The position numbers were made by a program, and so were the translations under genes. The notes under the pieces are model-generated. The model saw only the letters and a program-made list of their open reading frames with translations. It searched no databases and was not told the DNA's origin. From NCBI RefSeq assembly GCF_015714715.1, contig NZ_WAHS01000002.1:868001-932000 (forward strand): DNA of 64,000 nucleotides. The letters are read 5' to 3'. How positions within the stretch are numbered: position 1 is the stretch's first letter; the number at the start of each line of letters is the position of its first letter. The DNA is from Aestuariivirga litoralis. GTDB lineage: Bacteria; Pseudomonadota; Alphaproteobacteria; Rhizobiales; Aestuariivirgaceae. Positions 18,044 to 25,711 of this stretch are shown here, in pieces.

Positions 18044-19564
18044 ATGAATACCCAGCCGAAAGCTTCGGATTTTTCCGCGCATCCTTTTGCCAAATCCTAC
18101 GACAACTACATCAACGGCGCCTGGCGCAAGCCCGCGTCGGGAAAGTATTTCGACAATATCTCGCCTGTGACTGGTAAGGCCGTCTGCCAGGTCGCCCGTT
18201 CCGATGCGGCAGACATTGAAGCCGCACTGGACGCCGCCCACGCCGCCAAGGACGCCTGGGGCAAGACCAGCGTTGCCGCCCGCGCGCTGATCCTGAACCG
18301 GATCGCCGACCGGATGGAAGAAAACCTCGCCAAGCTGGCGCTCGCCGAAACCTGGGACAATGGCAAGCCGATCCGCGAAACCACCGCCGCCGATTTGCCG
18401 TTAGCCATTGACCATTTCCGCTACTTTGCGGGCGCTGTGCGTGGCCAGGAAGGCTCCATCGCTGAAATCGATAATGATACTGTCGCCTATCACTTCCATG
18501 AGCCACTGGGCGTTGTGGGACAGATCATTCCGTGGAATTTCCCGCTGCTGATGGCCTGCTGGAAGCTGGCACCGGCTTTGGCTGCAGGTAATTGCATCGT
18601 CCTCAAGCCGGCCGAACAGACACCTGCTTCCATCATGGTGTGGATCGAGCTGATCGGTGATCTCCTGCCCAAGGGCGTGTTGAACATCGTCAACGGCTTT
18701 GGCCTTGAAGCCGGCAAGCCGCTGGCCTCATCAAACCGCATCGCCAAGATCGCCTTCACGGGCGAAACCACCACGGGCCGCCTGATCAGCCAGTACGCTT
18801 CGCAGAACCTGATCCCTGTGACGCTGGAACTGGGTGGCAAATCACCGAACATTTTCTTCAAGGATGTCTGCGAGGAAGATGATGACTTCTTCGACAAGGC
18901 CATCGAAGGCTTCGTGATGTTTGCCTTGAACCAGGGCGAAGTCTGCACTTGCCCGAGCCGCGCGCTCATTCATGAAAAGATCTACGACAAGTTTATGGAC
19001 CGCGCCTTGAAACGCGTCGCCGCCATCAAGCAGGGCAGCCCGCTTGATAGTGCTACCATGCTAGGCGCGCAGGCCTCGAGCGAACAGCTTGAGAAAATCT
19101 TGTCCTATATCGATATCGGCAAGAAGGAAGGTGCCAAGATTCTGGCCGGTGGTGAACGCAACATTCTCCCGGGTGAACTGTCGGAAGGTTATTACATGAA
19201 GCCCACTGTCTTCCAGGGCAACAACAAGATGCGTGTATTCCAGGAAGAAATCTTCGGTCCGGTGGTTTCAGTGACTACCTTCAAGGACGAGGATGAAGCC
19301 CTCTCCATCGCCAATGACACGCTCTATGGTTTGGGTGCCGGCGTATGGAGCCGCCATGCCAACACCTGCTACCGCTTCGGCCGCGCCATTCAGGCTGGCC
19401 GCGTGTGGACCAATTGCTACCATGCCTATCCCGCCCATGCGGCCTTCGGTGGCTACAAGCAGTCGGGCATTGGCCGTGAAAACCACAAGATGATGCTGGA
19501 TCACTACCAGCAGACCAAGAACATGCTGGTCAGCTACAGCCCAAAGAAACTCGGTTTCTTCTAA
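18044..19564 (+). CDS. Aldehyde dehydrogenase, acetaldehyde type (AcoD/ExaC/AldB family)
   Basis: A 506-residue NAD-dependent aldehyde dehydrogenase of the group that oxidises acetaldehyde and other short aldehydes in ethanol or acetoin use. Evidence: the start region [39 protein letters not shown], the catalytic Cys301 in [11 protein letters not shown], and the C-terminal [15 protein letters not shown] typical of this subgroup. GGAGGA six bases upstream fixes the ATG at 18044. It is preceded by an AcoR-like regulator and followed by DUF779, the standard context for this enzyme in proteobacteria. Confidence 0.94.
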   Translation: MNTQPKASDFSAHPFAKSYDNYINGAWRKPASGKYFDNISPVTGKAVCQVARSDAADIEAALDAAHAAKDAWGKTSVAARALILNRIADRMEENLAKLALAETWDNGKPIRETTAADLPLAIDHFRYFAGAVRGQEGSIAEIDNDTVAYHFHEPLGVVGQIIPWNFPLLMACWKLAPALAAGNCIVLKPAEQTPASIMVWIELIGDLLPKGVLNIVNGFGLEAGKPLASSNRIAKIAFTGETTTGRLISQYASQNLIPVTLELGGKSPNIFFKDVCEEDDDFFDKAIEGFVMFALNQGEVCTCPSRALIHEKIYDKFMDRALKRVAAIKQGSPLDSATMLGAQASSEQLEKILSYIDIGKKEGAKILAGGERNILPGELSEGYYMKPTVFQGNNKMRVFQEEIFGPVVSVTTFKDEDEALSIANDTLYGLGAGVWSRHANTCYRFGRAIQAGRVWTNCYHAYPAHAAFGGYKQSGIGRENHKMMLDHYQQTKNMLVSYSPKKLGFF

Positions 19565-19579
19565 GACTGGGGCGGTACA

Positions 19580-19604
19580 GGCCGCGCCACCCCCCGGCGC
19601 GGCC
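19580..19604 (+). terminator. Intercistronic GC hairpin between aldehyde dehydrogenase and DUF779 gene
   Basis: GGCCGCGCC (19580-19588) pairs perfectly with GGCGCGGCC (19596-19604). It is followed by TGATTATTTCTT, not a solid T-run, so partial termination or 3'-end protection of the dehydrogenase mRNA is more likely than full termination. Confidence 0.55.
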
Positions 19605-19628
19605 TGATTATTTCTTCGGGAGAAGATC

Positions 19629-19973
19629 ATGGCGGAAATATTGAACAAGGTGACGGCCACCCCCGCGGCGCTGGATCTGCTGGCGGAGATCGTCAAGGAT
19701 CACGGCCCGGTCCTCTTCCATCAATCCGGCGGCTGTTGCGATGGGTCTTCACCCATGTGTTACCCGGTGGGCGAGTTCATCATCGGCGACTACGATGTGA
19801 AGCTGGGAGAAATCGGTGGCATGCCCTTCTATATCAGCGCCACGCAATTCGATGCCTGGAAGCATACGGATTTGCTGATTGACGTGATCCCCGGCCGCGG
19901 CGGCATGTTCTCCCTCGACAACGGCCGCGAGAAGCGCTTTCTGACGCGCTCCGAAATCTGCATCCTGCCCTAG
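19629..19973 (+). CDS. DUF779 protein
   Basis: A 114-residue protein of family DUF779, which habitually accompanies acetaldehyde-type dehydrogenase genes. It has a cysteine-rich N-terminal stretch HQSGGCCDGSSPMC (residues 36-49), suggesting a redox or metal site, and ends FLTRSEICILP. A good site (CGGGAGAAG) precedes ATG 19629. It lies 64 bp after the dehydrogenase, separated by a hairpin. The biochemical role of the family is not known to me; a helper function for the dehydrogenase is inferred only from conserved adjacency. Confidence 0.88.
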   Translation: MAEILNKVTATPAALDLLAEIVKDHGPVLFHQSGGCCDGSSPMCYPVGEFIIGDYDVKLGEIGGMPFYISATQFDAWKHTDLLIDVIPGRGGMFSLDNGREKRFLTRSEICILP

Positions 19974-20063
19974 TGGTTAATTGATCCTTGCACGGATGAT
20001 TCAAATTCGCGCAGTGGCGCGTATTAGCTAAAAATTTATCCAACAAAACAGCCAATTATTAAG

Positions 20064-20150
20064 ACAGGAATTTGAATCAACTTTCTCGCGCGCACCTCCT
20101 GTGAGACTCTGCATCTGTGGCAAAGGGCTTGCATAAGTCCTGACAGGAAG
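20064..20150 (+). promoter_or_regulatory. Structured metY leader with two mutually exclusive pairings over the Shine-Dalgarno
   Basis: ACAGGA occurs at 20064-20069 and again at 20143-20148, where it is part of the metY ribosome site (ACAGGAAG). Between them, TCCTGT at 20097-20102 can pair with either copy. The downstream pairing is extended by GACT/AGTC (20105-20108 with 20136-20139) and TGCA/TGCA (20110-20113 with 20130-20133), making a long hairpin with a 16-nt loop that hides the ribosome site. Upstream, 19989-20035 has a CGCGC/GCGCG hairpin followed by GCTAAAAA, faintly like a SAM-II riboswitch. Confidence 0.5.
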
Positions 20151-20159
20151 ATGCAAACG

Positions 20160-21464
20160 ATGCGAAAAGAGACAATTGCAATTCACGCAGGCTACGAGCC
20201 GGACGAGGCCGTGAAGTCCGTTGCCGTGCCGATCTATCAGACGGCGGCCTATGCGTTTGACAGTGCCGATCATGCTGCCGCTTTGTTCAATCTGGAAGCT
20301 GAAGGCTATCGCTACAGCCGCATTTCCAATCCCACCGTTGCCGTTCTCGAACGCCGCGTGAATGATCTTGAAGGTGGTGTAGGCGCCATGGCCACCGCCA
20401 GTGGCCAAGCCGCACTTCATATGGCTCTTATCAATCTCGCTGATCAGGGCGGCAATATCGTCACCGTGCCGCAGCTTTACGGCACCACCCACACTTTGAT
20501 TTCCCACATCCTGGAACGCCAGGGTGTGGAAGCGCGCTTTGCCGCGTCCGACAAGCCAGCCGACGTGGCCAAGATGATCGATGAGAACACCCGCGCGGTG
20601 TTCTGTGAATCAATCGGCAACCCTGCTGGCAATGTCTGTGATATCGAAGGCCTGGCCAAAGTGGCGCATGCCCATGGCGTGCCCTTCGTCGTCGACAACA
20701 CCGTGGCTACGCCGTTGTTGTTGCGCCCTTTCGAATATGGCGCAGACATCGTCGTTCACTCGCTTACCAAATTCCTTGGCGGCCACGGCACCACTTTGGG
20801 CGGCGCGGTCGTTGACGGCGGCACTTTCGATTGGAAGGCCAATGGCAAACGCTTCCCTGCGTTCGTCACGCCCGACAAAAGCTATCACGGCATGATTTAT
20901 GCCGAGCGTTTCGGTAAATCCGCTTACATTGAACGCGCCCGCAGCGTCTATCAGCGCACCATGGGTGCAGTGCTTTCGCCCTTCAACGCCTTCCTGCTGC
21001 TGCAGGGCATCGAAACCGTGGCTCTGCGTATGGAGCGCCACACCGAGAATGGCCGCAAAGTAGCTGAATTCCTGCGCGCCGACAGCCGCGTCGATTGGGT
21101 GAATTATGCCGGCTTTGCCGACAGCGCCTACAAGCCGCTGGTCGATAAGTATCTGGCCGGCCGCGCTTCGTCGCTGTTCACCTTCGGCATCAAGGGCGGC
21201 ATGGATGCCGGCAAGCGCTTCTATGACGCGCTTAATCTCGTTACGCGTCTCGTCAATATTGGCGACGCCAAGTCGCTCGCCTGCCACCCGGCTTCTACCA
21301 CCCACCGCCAGATGAGTCCGGAAGATCAGCTCAAGGCCGGCGTGAAACCCGAAACGATCCGTCTTTCAATCGGCATTGAACATATCGACGACATCATCGC
21401 CGATCTCGATCAGGCGCTGGGTGCCGCGACCGGCAAATCCACTTTTGCCAAGGCAGCGGAGTAA
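20160..21464 (+). CDS. metY: O-acetylhomoserine/O-succinylhomoserine sulfhydrylase (MetY/MetZ type)
   Basis: A 434-residue PLP enzyme of the Cys/Met metabolism family that joins an activated homoserine to sulfide, giving homocysteine. The N-terminus ETIAIHAGYEPDEAVKSVAVPIYQT, split here across the PLP fold, is diagnostic; the PLP lysine is K204 in HSLTKFLGGHG, and the C-terminus has the GIEHIDDIIADLDQAL signature. ATG 20160 is preferred to ATG 20151 because AGGAAG abuts 20151 directly but lies 9 bases before 20160. metA follows, so this is the direct-sulfhydrylation route to methionine. Confidence 0.92.
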   Translation: MRKETIAIHAGYEPDEAVKSVAVPIYQTAAYAFDSADHAAALFNLEAEGYRYSRISNPTVAVLERRVNDLEGGVGAMATASGQAALHMALINLADQGGNIVTVPQLYGTTHTLISHILERQGVEARFAASDKPADVAKMIDENTRAVFCESIGNPAGNVCDIEGLAKVAHAHGVPFVVDNTVATPLLLRPFEYGADIVVHSLTKFLGGHGTTLGGAVVDGGTFDWKANGKRFPAFVTPDKSYHGMIYAERFGKSAYIERARSVYQRTMGAVLSPFNAFLLLQGIETVALRMERHTENGRKVAEFLRADSRVDWVNYAGFADSAYKPLVDKYLAGRASSLFTFGIKGGMDAGKRFYDALNLVTRLVNIGDAKSLACHPASTTHRQMSPEDQLKAGVKPETIRLSIGIEHIDDIIADLDQALGAATGKSTFAKAAE

Positions 21465-21476
21465 GAGGGCGTGCCC

Positions 21477-22490
21477 ATGTCCCGGATGATTTACAGTGGC
21501 AGCAAATCTTTCCAGGCCCCGCGCCTGGAATCGAGGCCCTGGCCGCAAGGGCATGGTGGCCCGGTGCTCGAAATCGGCCTCGTCAACAACATGCCGGATT
21601 CTGCGCTGCTGGCCACCGAACGCCAGTTCGTCAATCTGGTGCAGAATGCAGCTGCGGGCCGTTCCGTGCGCATTAAATATTTCTCGCTCCCCTCTGTACC
21701 GCGCTCAACACTCACCCAAGACAGGATGCGCGGCCAATATCGTGGCCTCGCCGAGCTGGAAAATTCCACGCTTGATGCCCTGATCGTCACTGGAACTGAG
21801 CCCAAGGCGCCGAAGCTGCGCGATGAACCCTATTGGAACGAGTTCAAGACGCTGGTTGATTGGGCCGCTGAAAACACCAAGTCCACCGTCTGGTCCTGCC
21901 TTGCCGCCCATGGTGCAGTCCTCCACATGGACGCCATCCAGCGCCGCCCGCTGAAGGAAAAATGTTCAGGCGTTTATGAAGGCGAAGTTCTCGCCAAGGA
22001 CCCGTTGTTGCAGGGCTTCAGTGCGCCTTTGCAGATTTGCCATTCGCGCTGGAACACGCTGGATGCCGGTGAGCTGTCGCGCGCTGGATACCGCGTGCTC
22101 AGCCAATCGATCTTTGCGGGCGTTGATACCTTCACCAAGAATGTCGGCAGCCAGTTCATTTTCTATCACGGCCATCCGGAATATGATGAAGCCTCGCTGC
22201 TCAAGGAATACCGCCGTGACGTGACGCGTTTCCTGAACCAAGAACGTGAAAACTATCCGGGCCTGCCGCATGGCTATTTCGATGCTGCTTTGGAAGCGGG
22301 CCTTCGCGATTTCCGCAGTAAGGCGGAAAGTCGTGACGTGAATGCCACGCTGGAAAATTTCCCCGAGCTCGCCCCGCGGGCCGGTCTGGCCCAGGACATC
22401 GGCTCGACGGCTGATCAGCTCTACCGCAATTGGATCAACGGCCTGTTCGAAAGCGTTTCAGGCGAAACCGGGATGACCGCAAAAGCATGA
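21477..22490 (+). CDS. metA: Homoserine O-acyltransferase, alphaproteobacterial MetA type
   Basis: A 337-residue homoserine acyltransferase of the MetA (HTS) family, supplying O-acyl-homoserine to MetY. The catalytic Cys141 is in VWSCLAAHGAVLH, the acidic/basic pair in KEKCSGVYEGEV, and the His-Glu dyad in FYHGHPEYDEAS. The N-terminus (LEIGLVNNMPDSALLATERQF) differs from enterobacterial MetA but matches the alphaproteobacterial branch. Whether it uses succinyl- or acetyl-CoA cannot be decided by eye. ATG 21477 follows AAGAGGG; GTG 21471 is a poorer alternative. It lies 12 bp after metY. Confidence 0.88.
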   Translation: MSRMIYSGSKSFQAPRLESRPWPQGHGGPVLEIGLVNNMPDSALLATERQFVNLVQNAAAGRSVRIKYFSLPSVPRSTLTQDRMRGQYRGLAELENSTLDALIVTGTEPKAPKLRDEPYWNEFKTLVDWAAENTKSTVWSCLAAHGAVLHMDAIQRRPLKEKCSGVYEGEVLAKDPLLQGFSAPLQICHSRWNTLDAGELSRAGYRVLSQSIFAGVDTFTKNVGSQFIFYHGHPEYDEASLLKEYRRDVTRFLNQERENYPGLPHGYFDAALEAGLRDFRSKAESRDVNATLENFPELAPRAGLAQDIGSTADQLYRNWINGLFESVSGETGMTAKA

Positions 22491-23008
22491 CCGCCCGCGC
22501 CCGCATTGATTCTCCACCGCCCGTCAGTGAAGCTACGGGTGCGGAATTCCGTGAAGCCATGCGCCAGCTCGCTGGTGGCGTGAGTGTGGTGACCACCGGC
22601 CGTGGCCGCCTGCGCACAGGTCTTACGGCCACCTCGGTAACATCACTGTCCGCTGAGCCGCCGTCACTGTTGGTCTGCATCAACAAATCATCATCAGCTC
22701 TGCTCACCCTGCGCGAAACCAAGACCTTCGCGGTGAACATTCTGTCGGCGGGCCAGCAGGATATTGCGGATCGCTTCGCCGGCCGCTCCGGCGTCTTCGG
22801 TGCCGCGCGCTACGCCGGTGCTGATTGGGACAGCCTTGCGACCGGAACGCCGGTGCTTGAAGGCGCGCTCGCCAATCTCGATTGCCGCGTTGAAAACATT
22901 TCCGAATGGAACAGCCACGCCATCGTCATCGGCCGCGTGGTGGCCATCAAAACGCCGGGTGGGAATAGCCCGCTGGTCTATTGGCGCGGGAATTACGCGG
23001 GGATCTGA
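22487..23008 (+). CDS. Flavin reductase domain protein (FMN/FAD:NAD(P)H reductase family)
   Basis: A 173-residue protein with the flavin-reductase-like fold: FREAMRQLAGGVSVVTT, GLTATSVTSLSAEPPSLLVCINKSS (read as two adjoining strands) and FAVNILSAGQQDIADRF. Members supply reduced flavin to two-component monooxygenases. The ATG overlaps the metA stop by four bases (ATGA), so it is translated with the methionine genes, although no partner monooxygenase lies nearby. A link to sulfur oxidation or desulfonation would fit the context but is only inference. Confidence 0.87.
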   Translation: MTARARIDSPPPVSEATGAEFREAMRQLAGGVSVVTTGRGRLRTGLTATSVTSLSAEPPSLLVCINKSSSALLTLRETKTFAVNILSAGQQDIADRFAGRSGVFGAARYAGADWDSLATGTPVLEGALANLDCRVENISEWNSHAIVIGRVVAIKTPGGNSPLVYWRGNYAGI

Positions 23009-23036
23009 TCCCACAACTCATATCTCCGCCCTCTAT

Positions 23037-23112
23037 CGTCATCCCCGCGAAGGCGGGGATCTGTGTTTTAGTGGCCGGGTAAACAGAGATTCCCGCCTGC
23101 GCGGGAATGACG
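23037..23112. repeat. Dispersed palindromic element, copy 2
   Basis: A 76-bp imperfect inverted repeat: CGTCATCCCCGCGAAGGCGGGGATC on the left (two halves), GATTCCCGCCTGCGCGGGAATGACG on the right. Same family as 11887-11969 and 35001-35085. It separates convergent genes (flavin reductase and cupin). Confidence 0.85.
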
Positions 23113-23119
23113 AGCAACG

Positions 23120-23578
23120 TCAGTTCGCGCTCATAGCCATCGCACCAGCGGGGCGCGTTGCAGTACCACCAGCCTTGCGCTTCAGCTTGTTCATCACGCG
23201 GATGGCAAAGCCGATCGGGCCAGGAACTGTGCGGCGGAAAAATGCGAGTTTGCGGATCTGCTGTTCAATGTGCCAGTTCGCCACGGCACCTTTCTTGAAA
23301 TACAGAACATCGCCCGGACCAAGGCGCTTCGGCGCCATGCCGTCAGCTGAAATCACCACCGAGCCTTCGAGGAAATAGATCGTCTCGTCACTGTCATAGT
23401 GCCATTCAAACTTGCCCGGTGTGCACTGCCAGACGATGGTGGTGGCGGTGCCGTCGGCGCTGGTGGCCAGAACGGCATTGCTGGCCATCGGGTCGCCCTC
23501 ATGGATCCAAGCCGGCTCAATCGGAGAGGGAGAAAGCGCCACGTCAGTCTTGGCGGTGATGATGAGCGGATGGGTCAT
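23120..23578 (-). CDS. Cupin-domain protein (EutQ/DUF861-like)
   Basis: A 152-residue single cupin. The barrel signature is visible in EWHYDSDETIYFLEGSVVIS and PGDVLYFKKGAVANWHI, with H and E residues of a possible metal site; the third ligand type varies in this group. Sequence around WIHEGDPMA resembles proteins annotated as ethanolamine-utilisation-like or sugar-binding cupins. ATG 23578 is chosen over GTG 23584. It reads alone, divergent from the flippase gene; no function can be assigned. Confidence 0.82.
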   Translation of the reverse strand: MTHPLIITAKTDVALSPSPIEPAWIHEGDPMASNAVLATSADGTATTIVWQCTPGKFEWHYDSDETIYFLEGSVVISADGMAPKRLGPGDVLYFKKGAVANWHIEQQIRKLAFFRRTVPGPIGFAIRVMNKLKRKAGGTATRPAGAMAMSAN

Positions 23579-23735
23579 GGTCACTTTCCGTTGAAAATTT
23601 TGGCTATCTGTCAGCCATTAATCAGGATTTTGCTTAAAAAACGGTAAGCTTGTCCAGTGCAACTTGCCGGATTGGTAAAGGGATTTTTAATCGCGTAAGC
23701 CCATGTTGCGCCTGAATTCAATTTCGGGAGTTGCC

Positions 23736-25070
23736 ATGTCCAGGCTCTGGTCCTTGCTTACCGGTTCAGCCGGCCTGTTCGTCATGCGCCTCGGAGGCGC
23801 AGGATTGGGGTTTATCACCCAGATCCTTTTGGCCCACATGCTGGGCAGCGAAGAGCTTGGCCTGTTTTATTCAGCCACATCGCTCGCAGCTGTGGCGGGC
23901 TTCGTCACCTCGCAAGGCTATTCCCAGATTGCCTATCGCTTTTCGGCCCGCTACCGCGACGATCATCACGAGCATCTGTTCCGCGCCTTTGTCTCGCGTG
24001 CCACTTATGATGGGTTGATCTGTTCGACGGTTGCCGCAGCCATCGTCGTTGCCATCAGCTTCCTCTATCCCGGCCTCGACCAGATGACCCGCCTGATCTA
24101 CGCCATGGCCGGCGCCACCATCATTCCGGCTGCGGTTCTGGTGCTTTACACCAATCTGTCAGGCGCGATGCGCAAGTTCGGCTGGTGCTATGTGCCGGAT
24201 GGTCTGGCAAGGCCGCTGGCATTGCTGGTTTTCGTGGTGGGCCTGCGTCTCGCCCTCGGTGCGATCAGCGCCGTCACGGTCATGTTCATTTTCTCGGCGA
24301 TTGTGATTGTCACGGCTATTGCCGTGGTGATGGCTTTGCGCCCGTATTTGCCGAAGTTTGAATGGCCGCAGCATTCCGGCCGCAGGCTGGCCCGCCGCTG
24401 GCGCGCTGAAGCTTTGCCTCTGGTGATGCTGTCGCTTTACACCAACACCTTTGCCGATGTGAGCATCCTCTTCGCCTGGCCTTTTCTCAGCGCATCCAAC
24501 CTCGCTGTCTTCGGCGTGTGCCTGAAGCTTTCGCTGCTGATCGGCTATTTCGTACAGACGGCGCAGCAGATGGTCATTCCTGATATCGCCGATGCGCGTG
24601 AACGCCGCGATATTCCCGCCATGCGCCGCGCCGCCAAACGGTCTGTTGTCCTGCCGGTGCTGGCCACCAGCAGTGCGGCCATCATCTGTGCCATTCTGGG
24701 ACGCGAGATCCTGAGCTTCTTCGGCGCTGAATTTGCCGGCGCCACGTCCGTGCTGGTCATCATGGTGGCAAGCCAGGTGGTGCGCGCACTCGCAGGCCCC
24801 AGCGCCCATGTGCTCACGCTGTCAGGCGCGCAAAAAATCAATGCCATGCTCTGTGTGGGCGCGCTCATTGTGCTGGCCGCTGCCAATGCCGTACTAGGTC
24901 CGCGCCTCGGGCCTGAAGGTGCGGCCTGGGCTGTCTTTATCAGCTATACGGGTTGGATTGCGGCCACTGCGGTGGCGATTACCAGGCTGGGTGAAATGCG
25001 CACCGATTTGATTGCGCTGGTGCTCACCCACAAATTCCGCAAATCATCGCATCCGATGCCGGCGGAATAA
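23736..25070 (+). CDS. Polysaccharide/lipid flippase of the MOP superfamily (Wzx-like)
   Basis: A 444-residue protein with about 12 hydrophobic segments and the N-terminal GLFVMRLGGAGLGFITQILLA-type start (in two parts) of O-antigen and exopolysaccharide flippases; the helix pattern of paired domains is also seen. Such proteins move lipid-linked sugars or lipids across the inner membrane. GGGAG before ATG 23736 supports that start rather than ATG 23703. It lies directly before the carrier-protein cluster, convergent with the first carrier gene, and could export that cluster's product, but this is inference from position. Confidence 0.83.
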   Translation: MSRLWSLLTGSAGLFVMRLGGAGLGFITQILLAHMLGSEELGLFYSATSLAAVAGFVTSQGYSQIAYRFSARYRDDHHEHLFRAFVSRATYDGLICSTVAAAIVVAISFLYPGLDQMTRLIYAMAGATIIPAAVLVLYTNLSGAMRKFGWCYVPDGLARPLALLVFVVGLRLALGAISAVTVMFIFSAIVIVTAIAVVMALRPYLPKFEWPQHSGRRLARRWRAEALPLVMLSLYTNTFADVSILFAWPFLSASNLAVFGVCLKLSLLIGYFVQTAQQMVIPDIADARERRDIPAMRRAAKRSVVLPVLATSSAAIICAILGREILSFFGAEFAGATSVLVIMVASQVVRALAGPSAHVLTLSGAQKINAMLCVGALIVLAAANAVLGPRLGPEGAAWAVFISYTGWIAATAVAITRLGEMRTDLIALVLTHKFRKSSHPMPAE

Positions 25071-25098
25071 TCCGGCATCGTCATTCTACGAGGGAAGT

Positions 25099-25365
25099 TT
25101 AGGCGACGGCTGCCAGCTTCTGCTTGCTGCTGAGAGCCGAGATCATTTTTTCCACGCTGGCCACCGAGTGGAAATGTTCTGGCGTCAGGAATTCAGCCGG
25201 GATCATCATGTTGAACTTGGCTTCAACGCCCAGCATCAAATTCATCATGTCCATCGAGGTGAGGCCAAGCTCAGCCAGGCCGCGTTCCGGTGTCACTTCT
25301 ACCTTGCAGCCCGAAGACGCCAGAATGGACTTCACCAGAGTTTCGATTTCAGCACGCACGTTCAT
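25099..25365 (-). CDS. Acyl/aminoacyl carrier protein (first of two)
   Basis: An 88-residue carrier protein: a four-helix domain with the phosphopantetheine attachment serine S37 in ELGLTSMDMMNLML and the helix-3 segment PAEFLTPEHFHSVASVEKMI. Small stand-alone carriers of this type are the acceptors of amino acid:carrier-protein ligases; here the ligase gene is 1.6 kb away on the other strand. ATG 25365 is chosen because AGGAAAG is 8-9 bases upstream of it; ATG 25371 would leave almost no spacing. It lacks the DSLD motif of the fatty-acid ACP, in line with a specialised role. Confidence 0.88.
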   Translation of the reverse strand: MNVRAEIETLVKSILASSGCKVEVTPERGLAELGLTSMDMMNLMLGVEAKFNMMIPAEFLTPEHFHSVASVEKMISALSSKQKLAAVA

Positions 25366-25687
25366 TCGCATCTTTCCTGTTTTGTCAGACTGGGACAGTT
25401 CGGATGACGTCTCGCAAGACCCGTGCCGGAATTTTTGAAATTGAACCATGCGCCAAGTCTTAGCCGGGTTTGGGAAACAAAGTCTTAGCGGCAGCAACCT
25501 ATAATTGTTTGAATAGATATGAAATTATCAAAGTTGCGTGCCGCTCTCCGATCTTAACGATTGATTAACTTCAGATTCTCTCAGCCTTTGAAAGGCTTGG
25601 TGCATTAGCCTTTTCGTAAGCGCGGAGCACGATCTTGGCACACGGAGTGCAAAGAACAGAAAACAACGGCCAGAGGACCATGGCCAG
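25366..25687. other. Divergent promoter region between carrier protein and acyl-CoA-dehydrogenase-like gene
   Basis: A 322-bp gene-free stretch, less GC-rich than its surroundings, controlling both sides of the carrier-protein cluster. The only structure I see is a 10-bp direct repeat, AAGTCTTAGC, at 25455-25464 and 25480-25489 (25 bp start to start). No convincing -35/-10 pair, tRNA or small coding gene was recognised. Confidence 0.5.
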
Positions 25688-25711
25688 ATGTTTCAAAACG
25701 GAGTGCAGCAG

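Noticed and set aside
19989-20035. SAM-II riboswitch as a firm annotation
   Set aside because: TGATT, GCGCG and GCTAAAAA occur in the right order, but the P1 stem has a mismatch and a competing CGCGC-AGTG-GCGCG hairpin, and the third U of the ligand loop is C. Kept only as a hypothesis within the metY leader finding.
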